Assembly (NCBI GenBank): GCA_030683155.1
Contig: JAUXMV010000001.1
Coordinates: 62,001-126,000, forward strand
DNA from: Bacteroidales bacterium
Lineage (GTDB): Bacteria; Bacteroidota; Bacteroidia; Bacteroidales; F082
DNA length: 64,000 nucleotides
Direction: 5' to 3'
Below the pieces are notes generated by a model. The model was not told the DNA's origin and made no database searches. It saw nothing but the letters and a program-made list of their open reading frames with translations. Below are positions 30,378 to 39,068 of the stretch, piece after piece. The stretch's first letter is position 1, and every line of letters begins with the position of its first letter. Position numbers and translations under genes: made by a program.

Positions 30378-30603
30378 CTATCAGCCTCAGCAAGCGTTTT
30401 ACACTTTTCTTCTAAAACCGGTAATCAAATACTGAGTGTCGTTTCTTATTCAAACTGGACAATTTTGGCATCTTTGCCATGGATGACTCTTGCATGCATA
30501 TTCCGGATCAAACGATAGCATCAGTGTATTTGTATCAGCCAATATGGTTTTAACCCGCATTGGACATATACAACTAACGACAGATCCACTTCTCCATAGA
30601 TAA
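30378..30603 (+). pseudogene. Decayed 14th BACON repeat
   Basis: Directly after the TAA, the same frame continues the repeat (LSASASVLHFSSKTGNQ, then NWTILASLPW) as far as a TAG near 30516. The matching continuation SGSNDSISVFVSANM resumes in the +1 frame from 30502 to TAA 30603. One in-frame stop and one frameshift have therefore destroyed the repeat. Nothing resembling a sorting domain follows before 30780. Confidence 0.75.
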
Positions 30604-30779
30604 CTCCTCTTATGTTTTGCTTGCCAATAAATTTTGCAAAATGTCGATTGGAGTAGGGTAACAAATGACAATTGAAAATTACACTTTGTATATCAAAGCT
30701 ACAATTCAAAAATAATTTACATTTTGGTTTCAATGTATACTCTCACTATTGCCTTTTTAAAAACGAAATCGGATATGCT

Positions 30780-32030
30780 TTATATATTACCACTCATCCT
30801 CTTCATCGGTTGAAACTTAAAATAAGTCAGACTCCGCCAAAGCCACTCAAAAGGGCCAAACTGAAATTGATTTAACCACCATCGGCTAAAGAATATCTGC
30901 AATGTAAAAATTACTAAAGTCAAAATGATACCCTGCCAAACCTCGACTTTTCCAAAAAACCCGAATCCGTATGAATGGAATAGTATTGCAGTCGTGATTG
31001 ATTGCAGGAAATAGTTGGTCAGGGCCATTCGGCCAACCGGAGCCAGATATTTGGTTAGCAGACCGGCTTTGCCTTGGCTAAAAAGAATGATTATCGCTGA
31101 GATATAGCACATTCCCAATGAAATTCCTCCAAAAATATGCATTGAAGTTGCTAATAATGACCACACATTGGGTACATTCATAATGGAATATCGAAATGAA
31201 ATCGTGTAAAGAATATTTGTTATCACGCCTATTGATAAGCCCCACCAGAATACTTTTCTGAAAAGCGGAAGGTTTTCCATGTAGTTTGCAATGATTCCTT
31301 TGCGCGCCAGCAGAAAACCAACTAAAAACATCGACAAAATAACAGGACAGAAGAAAAACAGGCTGCCACCAAACAAAGTAATGTACTCTTCAATCCTGAC
31401 AGAAACGATCTCTTTGAAACTTCCTGTTGCGTATATTAATGAAGCTCTTTCAACCAATTCGTTCATTACCAGTGAACTCGCTTGCATTTGAATGTCAATT
31501 TCTGTTTTAGCTTCTGGTATCTGTGAAAACAATGTGACAGCCAAAACCATCAATGAATTAAGTATTGTCGGTAAAAATGCCAATACCACAGCCCACCTTA
31601 TTATCTTTTTGTCGGATGCTTTTCTAAAAAGAATCAACAGAAATCCAAAAAGGGCATAATAGAGCAGAACATCTCCGGCCCAAAGCAGACTGATGTGAGC
31701 TAAGGCAAAAAGCAGCAGGAAAAAGAGTCTCCTTCGAAAAACCGGCAAAGTAGAACTGCCATTTTCCTTACTTTTATTCAGGAAAATGTAAAATCCAAAG
31801 CCAAAGAGCATGGAGAAAATGACATAAAATTTGCCTTCAAAAAAGAATTTTATAAAGGATTCAGCAATAATGTGGTCAAATGATGCTCCTTGTTTTGCAC
31901 CTAACATCATCGTCGTCATTGGTTCATACATATAGAGCATGTTCACCATGAGAATGCCCAACAGTGCAAAACCTCTTAATACATCAATTGCTTCAATTCT
32001 CTCTTTTTGCTTTAAAGGACTGTATTTCAT
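30780..32030 (-). CDS. DUF418 family membrane protein
   Basis: This 416-residue polytopic membrane protein has about ten helices. The N-terminus RIEAIDVLRGFALLGILMVNM is the hallmark of the DUF418/YeiB family, and the C-terminal half holds the DUF418 domain itself, with LAPVGRMALTNYFLQS and FSRWWLNQFQFGPFEWLWRSLTY near the end. The family is related to acyltransferase-like membrane proteins, and its substrate is not established. It is a single minus-strand gene. Confidence 0.92.
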   Translation of the reverse strand: MKYSPLKQKERIEAIDVLRGFALLGILMVNMLYMYEPMTTMMLGAKQGASFDHIIAESFIKFFFEGKFYVIFSMLFGFGFYIFLNKSKENGSSTLPVFRRRLFFLLLFALAHISLLWAGDVLLYYALFGFLLILFRKASDKKIIRWAVVLAFLPTILNSLMVLAVTLFSQIPEAKTEIDIQMQASSLVMNELVERASLIYATGSFKEIVSVRIEEYITLFGGSLFFFCPVILSMFLVGFLLARKGIIANYMENLPLFRKVFWWGLSIGVITNILYTISFRYSIMNVPNVWSLLATSMHIFGGISLGMCYISAIIILFSQGKAGLLTKYLAPVGRMALTNYFLQSITTAILFHSYGFGFFGKVEVWQGIILTLVIFTLQIFFSRWWLNQFQFGPFEWLWRSLTYFKFQPMKRMSGNI

Positions 32031-32503
32031 GCTGATAGATTTATATTGTTTTGAAATTACAAACTATTGTCCATTCAACGCTTCCTCTGAATACATAAAC
32101 ATCAAACTTTCTGCTAAATGTTCCCATAAATGAAGTTTAGCAACATGTTGAAAAAAATTTTAGGTTTTCATCAACCCTAAATGTTTGAAAAATAAGTGTT
32201 TTAATGCTTTTCAGTTATTGTTTTTAACTCTTCAAATATAGAGTTTTTTTGAAAACTGGTTATCCCGGCTAAATCTTATTTTGATGGGCATAGAATTATT
32301 TTTGTTGATTCTAAATCCTAATCCCTCTGTGCTCCGACATTTTGCGGAGTTGCCCAGCTTTGTGCCAGAGCTATTGCACAGAAAGCCTCCAGGAAGACGC
32401 TAAGTTGCACAAAGAAAAACCAATGTCCTTTTAAGCGCATTCCTATTCAGGACACAGTAGCGAAATAATTGATTAAAAATGAACAACTAATACTTAGATT
32501 GTA
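32031..32503. other. Intergenic stretch, no gene seen
   Basis: This spacer lies between two minus-strand genes. No open frame with coding character, hairpin terminator or consensus promoter is evident to me. Confidence 0.5.
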
Positions 32504-34384
32504 TTAACCATAAACCAAGGCTATCCGCTGTTTCAGAAATTCCTTATATTTTTTACTGCTCATTTTCCCTTTCTGCTGAAGACTATGAAGCATAACATCC
32601 ACATCATTTTCAGTGTTTTGTAATCCAAAACTCACACGCAACAAACCTTGTAAATTAAGTATGGGTACAATTTTTAACACAAAGCGCTGGATTTTATCTT
32701 GTGCAGGGGTAAAGTCAAGTAAGTATTTGATAAAAAGGTGGGCGCAATGGCATCCGAAACGTGAACCAATACCACCATGTCCTGCCAGTTTTTTGGCAAG
32801 ACTGCTATTGAGATTATTCTTGATTTCAAAAGGAATTACAGCAGTATGGTGTTCTATTTCACTTTCCTTGCTGTCGGGGTAGCCATGTATTTTTATTTCC
32901 GGTATGCTTGCCAGACCACTGAGGGCTTTGTGAAGCAATTTGTATTCCTCTGCTTCAATTGTTTCAAAACCAATTTGTTTGATAAGAAGCAATGCTTTTG
33001 CCAGGGCAGCAATTCCGCCGATATTTTCGTTGCCGGAAGCTTGAATGCTTATCAGTTCCTGATCGTCAAAATTGAGCAACCCTTTGCGCACGATAAGAGC
33101 GCCTGTTCCAAAAGGTGCGTACATTTTATGCCCTGAAAATGCCAGATAATCGATATTAGATGATTGCATATCGATCTTTCGGTGTGCAGCCAATTGGGCT
33201 GCATCCACCATAAGTTGCGCGCCGAAGCGCTTTGTTAGTTTTCCAATCGCGCCGATGTCGTTGCAGAAACCGGTAATATTGGATGCACCGCTTAATGCGA
33301 CAAGTCGGATGCTGGCTTTACTATCAGCATTTCCGTTATGGTTTTGAAGCAGGTTTTCCAATGCTTTCAGATCATATTTGCCGGCCTTGTCAACGTTGAG
33401 TCTCATCAGCTTATGCTTGTTGATGCCGCGCCATGGCAGGTCGTTGGAAGAGTGTTCAAGCAAAGAACCCAGAATGATGCTTTCTTTATCGTCAGGCTGC
33501 TTCCGGTTGCCTGCATTTATGCTGTCAGCCAATAGGTTAATAGACTCCGTAGTGTTGGAGGTAAAGATCACATCAAATTGATCCTGTGGCGCTCCAAAAA
33601 ACTGACTCACAATTGCTTTTGTTTCGGCAAGCAGTGCTTTCTGCACCTCCGATGGCTGATGACAGGCTTTTCTGAACGCCTGCCAAACTGTTTCAAAAGC
33701 AGGGGTGCTGGCGCTGTTATCCAGATTTATGTAGGAACTCATTCCTTTGAGCGTAGGCACGAGAAGCTTGCTGCCAATCCATTCTTGCCGAACTGCCTCA
33801 AGCAGCTTCATGCCGCTAAGTTGCTGCAAAGCATCTGTGTACAAAATATCATCAACCGTCCCGGCTTGCGTATCTTCTTTTGTAAATGCATCCTTTCCCA
33901 GTTGCCGGATAATCATCAATGCTTTGGCAAAGGCAATACAATTGATGATGGCCGGTGTGCCGGCTTCGAACCGATCGGTTGGAGCTTTGGCCCACATCAC
34001 CCAATCTGGACCGTAAAGTTGCGTGGTTCCTCCGCCTGTTATCGCTGGGATATCTTTTGGAAGTGCATTTTGCTTCACTGCAAGGGCAGTCACACCAAGA
34101 TTCAAACCGATATCCGCTGAGCTGATCATCTGGTAGTCATCAGCTTTCATTGCTGCAGTTAGCTTTGATGCCCGCAGCGGCGAGCAAAAAATTACCTGAT
34201 AGTCCTTTTGCTTCAGGCCGAGGTGATTAAGCACTGAAGTGCGCGCCATTTCATACAAACGGGTGCTTACTACCGAAGCCGGACCACTGCCGCGATGCAC
34301 ATTGGAGTAGGTTTCGAGGGCAGCATATATACTCTTTTCCAATTGCGCATATGCATAGGTGATGGTCGGAATATTTTCTGACAT
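32504..34384 (-). CDS. Double aminotransferase class V protein (cysteine-desulfurase-like)
   Basis: This 626-residue protein is built from two class V aminotransferase units. The C-terminal unit (about 220-626) is complete: TSNTTESINLLA, the PLP aspartate region MVDAAQLAAH, the Schiff-base motif FSGHKMY with the lysine near 420, and a small domain with RFGCHCAH. The N-terminal 200 residues look like a shortened copy: a start region (VHRGSGPAS), then directly the late segment GGGTTQLYGPDW and RFEAGTPAIIN, with the lysine-bearing core missing. ATG 34384 is preferred over an upstream TTG. It is the last gene of a three-gene unit, five bases after the XRE gene. Persulfide or selenium chemistry is possible but unproven. 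Confidence 0.85.
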   Translation of the reverse strand: MSENIPTITYAYAQLEKSIYAALETYSNVHRGSGPASVVSTRLYEMARTSVLNHLGLKQKDYQVIFCSPLRASKLTAAMKADDYQMISSADIGLNLGVTALAVKQNALPKDIPAITGGGTTQLYGPDWVMWAKAPTDRFEAGTPAIINCIAFAKALMIIRQLGKDAFTKEDTQAGTVDDILYTDALQQLSGMKLLEAVRQEWIGSKLLVPTLKGMSSYINLDNSASTPAFETVWQAFRKACHQPSEVQKALLAETKAIVSQFFGAPQDQFDVIFTSNTTESINLLADSINAGNRKQPDDKESIILGSLLEHSSNDLPWRGINKHKLMRLNVDKAGKYDLKALENLLQNHNGNADSKASIRLVALSGASNITGFCNDIGAIGKLTKRFGAQLMVDAAQLAAHRKIDMQSSNIDYLAFSGHKMYAPFGTGALIVRKGLLNFDDQELISIQASGNENIGGIAALAKALLLIKQIGFETIEAEEYKLLHKALSGLASIPEIKIHGYPDSKESEIEHHTAVIPFEIKNNLNSSLAKKLAGHGGIGSRFGCHCAHLFIKYLLDFTPAQDKIQRFVLKIVPILNLQGLLRVSFGLQNTENDVDVMLHSLQQKGKMSSKKYKEFLKQRIALVYG

Positions 34385-34389
34385 TGTTT

Positions 34390-34635
34390 TCAATTTTTAG
34401 GTTTTTTGTTTTCGGGTTCGGTAAGTAATTCAAATGTAAATACTTCTTCCAGCGGTTTTGCAAAAATTTGTGCAATGCGAAAAGCCAGTTCCAGGGTAGG
34501 GAAGTATTTACCGTTCTCAATGGCGACAATTGTTTGACGTGAAACACCCGTTTTCTCGGCCAACGCTTGCTGTGTCATTTCGTTGGCTAAAAAACGAAGT
34601 GTTCGGATGTTGTTAGTGATGTTCACTTTAGCCAT
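34390..34635 (-). CDS. XRE-family HTH regulator
   Basis: This 81-residue DNA-binding protein of the compact YozG-like type carries a helix-turn-helix at about 12-66: NEMTQQALAEKTGVSRQTIVAIENGKYFPTLELAFRIAQIF. An ATG at 34635 is chosen; it lies one base after the stop of the upstream gene (TGACATG), which indicates tight coupling. This kind of small regulator is commonly paired with a four-helix membrane protein, as here, and probably autoregulates the unit through the inverted repeat at 35169-35179. Confidence 0.92.
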   Translation of the reverse strand: MAKVNITNNIRTLRFLANEMTQQALAEKTGVSRQTIVAIENGKYFPTLELAFRIAQIFAKPLEEVFTFELLTEPENKKPKN

Positions 34636-34636
34636 G

Positions 34637-35086
34637 TCAAACACCTTTCCTGTAGAAATACAATCTTAAAATTTCGTTCACCATACTGGCCAGGAAACCT
34701 GATGAAATAAGCACCACAAACATCACCCAGGGCTGCATGCCCATCGCCAGGGTGCCCATTGCCAAAACAAAGCCAAGGATAAACAGATAATGGGATATTT
34801 TTATGGCTTTCAGCTCAATCAGCTTGTCACGTTCATCATCGATGGGATCAATTTCCTCGCCTTTGTTCAGGATGTGCGTAACAATGGCAAAAATGATTTG
34901 AATAACGATCTGAATGCCAATGGCTACAGGGATAAGAACAATAAATGAGCTGCCCCAGAATTTGAAATCATTCAGAATGGCGGGATTGTCTGCGATGTAC
35001 TTGCTGTAAACATACCACGAATAAAACAAAATCACCAGCACCGAACTTAACAGTGATACGAGGATTCTTTTTTCTTTTATGTCCAT
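34637..35086 (-). CDS. Four-helix membrane protein of the XRE-paired type
   Basis: This 149-residue protein has four hydrophobic helices (ILVSLLSSVLVILFYSW, FIVLIPVAIGIQIVIQIIF, YLFILGFVLAMGTLAM, WVMFVVLISSGFLAS) and a charged loop (EEIDPIDDERDKLIE) between the second and third. That DERD-loop layout is typical of the DUF2178-like proteins encoded beside small XRE regulators. A clear ribosome site (AGGAGGT, four bases before the ATG) is present. It is the first gene of the unit. It may sense a membrane signal for the regulator, but this is inferred from gene order only. Confidence 0.8.
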   Translation of the reverse strand: MDIKEKRILVSLLSSVLVILFYSWYVYSKYIADNPAILNDFKFWGSSFIVLIPVAIGIQIVIQIIFAIVTHILNKGEEIDPIDDERDKLIELKAIKISHYLFILGFVLAMGTLAMGMQPWVMFVVLISSGFLASMVNEILRLYFYRKGV

Positions 35087-35138
35087 TACGACCTCCTATT
35101 GTTATGTATTTTATACTTTATGTAAATTAATTTCGGCA

Positions 35139-35168
35139 CAAAGATAAATATACTATACACAATGTCAA
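35139..35168 (-). promoter_or_regulatory. Promoter of the membrane protein-XRE-aminotransferase unit
   Basis: Read on the minus strand, TTGAC (35168-35164) is followed by a -7 box TATCTTTG (35146-35139), with 19 bases between the TTG and the box. This is an excellent Bacteroidetes promoter. Transcription should begin near 35132, about 45 bases before the ATG. Confidence 0.65.
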
Positions 35169-35179
35169 GTAAACTTTAC
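35169..35179. promoter_or_regulatory. Candidate operator next to the -33 box
   Basis: GTAAACTTTAC is a perfect 11-base inverted repeat (GTAAA-C-TTTAC) that touches the upstream edge of the -33 element. It is a reasonable binding site for the XRE regulator encoded in the same unit. A second related sequence was not found, so the assignment is inferred from position. Confidence 0.4.
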
Positions 35180-35298
35180 ATTAAGTTTCACTTTTTTTCT
35201 TTTTTATAAAAAGTGCTTCTTAATTAATCGTTCTTTTGAGGGTTTATGGAAATAAATATTGAACTTTACATATCCAGCCACTTTCTGAAGTCGGAGGT

Positions 35299-35775
35299 TC
35301 AAAAGTTTACACTTACTCCAACGCCGTTGGAAGTCAAACCAAGCTTAAGACCAGCATTGCTTAATCCAGTTGATCGCAATCCATTGTTGTGTAAATTGAC
35401 TGCATTTTTTGCATGTTTGGTATAAGCAATTGAGAAAGGAATTGATACTGCTATGAGTCCTGCACCAATTCCAGCCAAAGTCCAGTTTGGTTTTCCGCCA
35501 CCTATAGCAGTTCCTATAGGCCAGCCAACTAAAAATCCACCAGCAAATCCAAACACAGAGCTAATATCATAGTTGCTTTTAGCAGTTTTCATTGCTTTGT
35601 AAGCTTCAGCATTTGATTGGGTAATTTCTAAAAGTTGACGGGGCGTCAAATTTTTACCATGCTGTTGAAATACTGTTCCGAGTACTTTTTTTATTTCAAT
35701 TGTATCCGATTTACTTTGTCCATATGAACCAAATACAGAAATAATAAAGATCCAGATAAAAATTATTCTTTTCAT
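35299..35775 (-). CDS. Exported small membrane-associated protein
   Basis: This 158-residue protein has a signal peptide (RIIFIWIFIISVFGSYGQ). The mature region has a polar helix (TPRQLLEITQSNAEAYKAMKTA), then two glycine-rich hydrophobic segments (VFGFAGGFLVGWPIGTAIGGG and WTLAGIGAGLIAVSIPFSIAY) and a polar end. Proteins of this layout are frequent in Bacteroidetes without known function. Two membrane-spanning hairpins in the inner or outer membrane are possible. It is separated from the next minus-strand gene by 113 bases. Confidence 0.7.
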   Translation of the reverse strand: MKRIIFIWIFIISVFGSYGQSKSDTIEIKKVLGTVFQQHGKNLTPRQLLEITQSNAEAYKAMKTAKSNYDISSVFGFAGGFLVGWPIGTAIGGGKPNWTLAGIGAGLIAVSIPFSIAYTKHAKNAVNLHNNGLRSTGLSNAGLKLGLTSNGVGVSVNF

Positions 35776-35888
35776 GTTATTGTTTATTAGGTTGTTATAA
35801 TGCTTCTGACTAATATTTTTTAAGCGATTTCAGGCTTTTCATTTAACAGCCCAAAATTATCATTTTACTTTTTGGCAGACCAGTATAT

Positions 35889-36515
35889 TTATTTCAATTT
35901 TCTTAAGTCATAACTGAAACCAATCCTGAAGCCATTTTCCAAGATTCTTTGATGATGTTTTTCGGTTTGAAAGGGTAGCAGGGAATGTAAATTTGAATAA
36001 GGATTCACAAAAACAGAGATACCAAAGTCGAAGTCGTATTTTACACCCAAACCCAACAAAACACCAATACCGGTTTGATTGGCAATCGGACTATTTATTG
36101 AAGCGTCAACATCTAAAAACAAACCGCCATTCACGAAAAAATATTTTAAAAAACCAGCGCGCAATGTTACCGGAATATTGATCAGAGAGAAACTTGCTTT
36201 TCGTGGAAAAGCACAAATATTGGGTGGGAGGTTTGGTTGAATTAAGATATGGTGTCTGGAGTATTCGATCCCGCTTTCTACTTCCAGCCACTTATTCAAA
36301 GGATGGACGTAACTTATTCCGAAAGTACGAAAATAGTCACTGTTGTAACTTGCAGCTCCGTCTAATTCGTTAAATCTGAACACATCATTTTCTCCAAAAG
36401 AGGAGTAAGTTAACCCGATTTTTGCATTTCTAAACTCCGAAATGTTTTCCTGTGCAATCAAAAAGCCTTGATTGAGCAAAATGCAGGATAAAATAATGAA
36501 AATTGTTTTTCGCAT
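35889..36515 (-). CDS. Outer-membrane beta-barrel protein (PorT-like fold)
   Basis: This 208-residue exported protein has a signal peptide ending LIAQ. Alternating hydrophobic/polar strands follow (KIGLTYSSFGEND, TFGISYVHPLNKWLEVESGIEYSRHH, FSLINIPVTLRAGFLKYFFVNGGLFLDVDAS, GIGVLLGLGVKYDFDFGISVFV), ending in the strand FRIGFSYDL. This is the pattern of the small eight-stranded outer-membrane barrels annotated as porin-family/PorT-like. The function is unknown. The -YDLRKLK end lacks a terminal aromatic residue. Confidence 0.8.
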   Translation of the reverse strand: MRKTIFIILSCILLNQGFLIAQENISEFRNAKIGLTYSSFGENDVFRFNELDGAASYNSDYFRTFGISYVHPLNKWLEVESGIEYSRHHILIQPNLPPNICAFPRKASFSLINIPVTLRAGFLKYFFVNGGLFLDVDASINSPIANQTGIGVLLGLGVKYDFDFGISVFVNPYSNLHSLLPFQTEKHHQRILENGFRIGFSYDLRKLK

Positions 36516-36976
36516 TTTTTGAAATTTATTTGATAATCATACCCTTCCTGTGTGTTTCATTGAACGGCTTTTGGCGTCTCAAAATTAGCCCATTTTTTTC
36601 TTCCAATTTATTTTGGACTCAAACTTTTGGTAAATCGAAACGAATGTGTTTTTTTAAAATGCTATAGTGCCCTTGTTCTGAAAAGTTTGCAACTACGTCG
36701 CTCTCGATCATAAATTTAAAAAAAGCATCCTGAACCTTTTTTGATTTCAGGATGTTTTTTTTAGCTGAGCAGCATCAACAGGCGACAAATCAATATTCAA
36801 GGCATCAACAAATCAACAAAAGATTATATTTGAAGTCTGAATACTTCAATGCTTACATCAAAAAACGAAAACAATACTGCATTCAAGTTTCAATTGATAG
36901 TAAAATTTGGTATACCAAATGCAATAAGCTTAGTTGTTGAAAATTAATTATTTAGGAACTAATTAATAACAGAATT
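36516..36976. other. Gene-poor stretch with a terminator-like hairpin
   Basis: No supported gene is present; a short plus-strand frame at 36752-36940 is low-complexity and rejected. The hairpin at 36721-36762 is the only clear structure. Confidence 0.5.
36721..36762. terminator. Bidirectional terminator-like hairpin
   Basis: CATCCTGAA (36726-36734) pairs perfectly with TTCAGGATG (36746-36754). Eight Ts follow on the plus side and a run of As precedes on the other, so it could work in both directions. No intact gene ends here in either direction, so it may belong to a lost gene. Confidence 0.6.
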
Positions 36977-37363
36977 ATGGAAGAAAGTATCAAACAGCTA
37001 GCCTTGATAAGCTCTGTACTCGGTGGATTTTCATTCACATTTTTGAGTGCAATTATTACCAAGGATACAGAAAAAGGGATTAAATACTGGTTGATTATTA
37101 CATTGACAATTGCCTCAATTAGTTTTCTCTTAGGCGCAGTGGGCTGGACTTTGATGGACTTCAATCAGGGAATGGCAGCACTTAATTCCCATCATCAGAT
37201 GCTTGTAAAAGTGCTTATTTTCGGTTTGATTTCAATTTTGGCATCCATCGGCTTAATTGGCTGGCTCAATGACAGAAAAACAGGGATAACAACATCCATC
37301 CTTGGAGTATTGGCATTGTTGTTTTTATTATTTGGGATTTTAAGCAGGTACATTGAATTGTAG
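36977..37363 (+). CDS. Four-helix membrane protein
   Basis: This 128-residue protein has four hydrophobic helices: LALISSVLGGFSFTFLSAII, YWLIITLTIASISFLLGAVGW, LVKVLIFGLISILASIGLIGW, and ILGVLALLFLLFGILS. Short charged loops (KDTEKGIK, NDRKTG) lie between them. No family is recognised. It lies alone on the plus strand before a repeat-filled gap. The length and regular helices support a real gene. Confidence 0.65.
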   Translation: MEESIKQLALISSVLGGFSFTFLSAIITKDTEKGIKYWLIITLTIASISFLLGAVGWTLMDFNQGMAALNSHHQMLVKVLIFGLISILASIGLIGWLNDRKTGITTSILGVLALLFLLFGILSRYIEL

Positions 37364-37732
37364 AATATACTAACGCCCAAAACACTCCGGCACAGCTTTG
37401 CCACATAAGGCCTCGAAAACGAGATTGACCTGCGATATATAACCGGAATTACTGGGACATGAAAGCTCAAAAACCAATGAAATATAAAAACCGTAAGCGT
37501 CTGAAATCTTTCAAAAATTAGCATTCCGGAGCGATTTGATAAAAATTTCATCATGTCACAGGTAATAAATAGCTTAATTTTGAGCTCCTAAACGCAATGC
37601 CACGAGATGTACGAATCTAAAAATAGATCATAAATACCTTGTAAACAATCATTTGAAACAAAGCGCAAGTTTGGGCAAAGTGGAAATAAATGTAATAGGG
37701 GTGCGCTTAGCAAGTAGTTGGCAGTAATTATA
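37364..37732. other. Intergenic stretch before a bracketed gene
   Basis: No coding frame is supported. It begins with a TAACGCC string just after the previous stop and ends with the GTTGGCAGTA arm that brackets the next gene. The layout resembles cassette junctions seen in Bacteroidetes gene islands, but no integron consensus core is present. Confidence 0.4.
37717..37726. repeat. Left arm of a gene-bracketing inverted repeat
   Basis: GTTGGCAGTA lies six bases before the ATG of the 37733 gene. Its exact reverse complement lies one base after that gene's stop codon. Confidence 0.7.
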
Positions 37733-38626
37733 ATGAGACACATCTTAACAATCATATTCGGACTATTAATAACAAACTCTGTTTTTGCAACAGGACAAGT
37801 TCCTGACTATTTGATTTACAAAGGTGACACAGTAGCAATTTTCTCAAATCCTTTAGAACAATATTTTGAACAGACAGGGAACAGAGAACTATTAGACTTC
37901 GTTGGCTGTGGTTCGACAGCTTGTTGGCGTGGTTACAAAGCAATCTGGGAACTCAAAAATGACAGTTTATTTTTAAGACAGATTACAAGTTGTCATAAAG
38001 ACTGTGGACTTGAAATTAAGAATGCCGACTTGAGAAAAATGTTTGGAACAGAAACCGTATTTGCGAATTGGTTTACAGGAAAATTAGTAGTTCCACAAGG
38101 TAAACAAGTTCAATACATTCATATGGGCTATGCTTCAATCTATGAAAGAGAACTTCATATTTCAATTAAGAATGGTTTACAGACAAACGAACGAACAGTT
38201 TCTAACAAAAAAATAGCGGACAAAATCGAATTTGAAAACAGACAAAGACAAATTCCTAAAAGTTTGCAAGACACTCTTTTTTACCAAGTCCAGAAAAATA
38301 TTGATTGGGACACAATTAAAACACCTTGGTATGACTTATGTGCCGAAAAATATATTCTAACCTACAACAGAAAAGGAAAACTAAAAAAGGTTTGGGTAGA
38401 TTGGGTAGATTGGGAAGGAGAAACTTTTCGAGACAAAATTGATGATTGGTGGTGGAATATGACTGATGACAGGAAGTGCAGGAGAACTATTAAGATAGCA
38501 TTGAAGCCATTCAGGATTAATTATATTGACTTGCCAAATCATAAAATAAAAATTCCCTTTGAAATTTTTTACGACAGGAAAACAGGAAAATTGGAACTAT
38601 GGAAAGAATTTTGGATGGAAGAATAA
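37733..38626 (+). CDS. Exported protein of unknown function, inverted-repeat bracketed
   Basis: This 297-residue protein has a signal peptide (ILTIIFGLLITNSVFATG). The first half has a cysteine-rich segment (VGCGSTACWRGY and SCHKDCGLE) that could form disulfides. The C-terminal third is rich in Trp and basic residues (VWVDWVDWEGE, DDWWWNMTDDRKC) and ends with a strand pair KIPFEIFYDRKTGKLELW that is reminiscent of TonB-C-like folds. ATG 37733 is chosen because the signal peptide follows at once. The gene is framed by the 10-bp inverted repeats at 37717 and 38628. No specific function is known to me. Confidence 0.7.
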   Translation: MRHILTIIFGLLITNSVFATGQVPDYLIYKGDTVAIFSNPLEQYFEQTGNRELLDFVGCGSTACWRGYKAIWELKNDSLFLRQITSCHKDCGLEIKNADLRKMFGTETVFANWFTGKLVVPQGKQVQYIHMGYASIYERELHISIKNGLQTNERTVSNKKIADKIEFENRQRQIPKSLQDTLFYQVQKNIDWDTIKTPWYDLCAEKYILTYNRKGKLKKVWVDWVDWEGETFRDKIDDWWWNMTDDRKCRRTIKIALKPFRINYIDLPNHKIKIPFEIFYDRKTGKLELWKEFWMEE

Positions 38627-38627
38627 C

Positions 38628-38637
38628 TACTGCCAAC
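38628..38637. repeat. Right arm of the gene-bracketing inverted repeat
   Basis: TACTGCCAAC is the exact reverse complement of 37717-37726 and begins one base after the TAA at 38624-38626. Confidence 0.7.
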
Positions 38638-39068
38638 ACTAAGACGAATAGCCGAAAAGCCCTAAAAGATGAGCCATAATCCGCTGTGGTGTAATGGCTT
38701 TTGGTCTATTCGCTGTTCAGCGAAACCACCATTGGGTTTCAACCACAACATGACCAAAAAATCCATTCAACATGCATCAGCCGATGTATGACTGATGTTC
38801 ACGGCTTACAACCTTTGCGGAATCCTGAATATCATTGTAAAAGAAGTGCTTAGGCGTTTTGGCTTTAATTTTTTTTCTGTATTTATCAAGCTTTTTGTCT
38901 TCATTGGAGCTATTTCGGCGAACACAATAAAATCAGTCGCAACATTTGCTGGAAAATTTACCTTCGTTACAACGGAAGTATTTGTTAATTTAGCGAGGTA
39001 AAAATGAAATAAAATGAAGGTTAGACGAGGTTTTTAGACAGACTGACCTTGCCCGTAAGCGTAAGAAA
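38638..39068. other. Intergenic stretch with dispersed repeats
   Basis: No gene is supported. A segment at 38821-38870 (AATCCTGAATATCATTGTAA, then AAGAAGTGCTTAGGCG) recurs at 41621-41670. The segment 38950-39018 recurs at 43461 and 47511. The 68-codon frame across these is a by-product of the repeat. Confidence 0.6.
38950..39018 (+). repeat. Dispersed repeat, TATTTGTTAATTTAGCG module
   Basis: The module contains TATTTGTTAATTTAGCGAGG followed by TAAAAATGAAATAAAATGAA. Close copies lie at 43461-43522 and 47511-47572. Each copy lies in a plus-strand gap upstream of a gene (39069, 43766 and 47682). Confidence 0.65.

Noticed and set aside
36752-36940. A 62-codon plus-strand frame after the bidirectional hairpin
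   Set aside because: Low complexity (Gln, Tyr and Lys runs) and it starts within the hairpin's T tract.
38795-39001. A 68-codon plus-strand frame
   Set aside because: It is composed of two dispersed repeat segments that also occur in clearly non-coding gaps.
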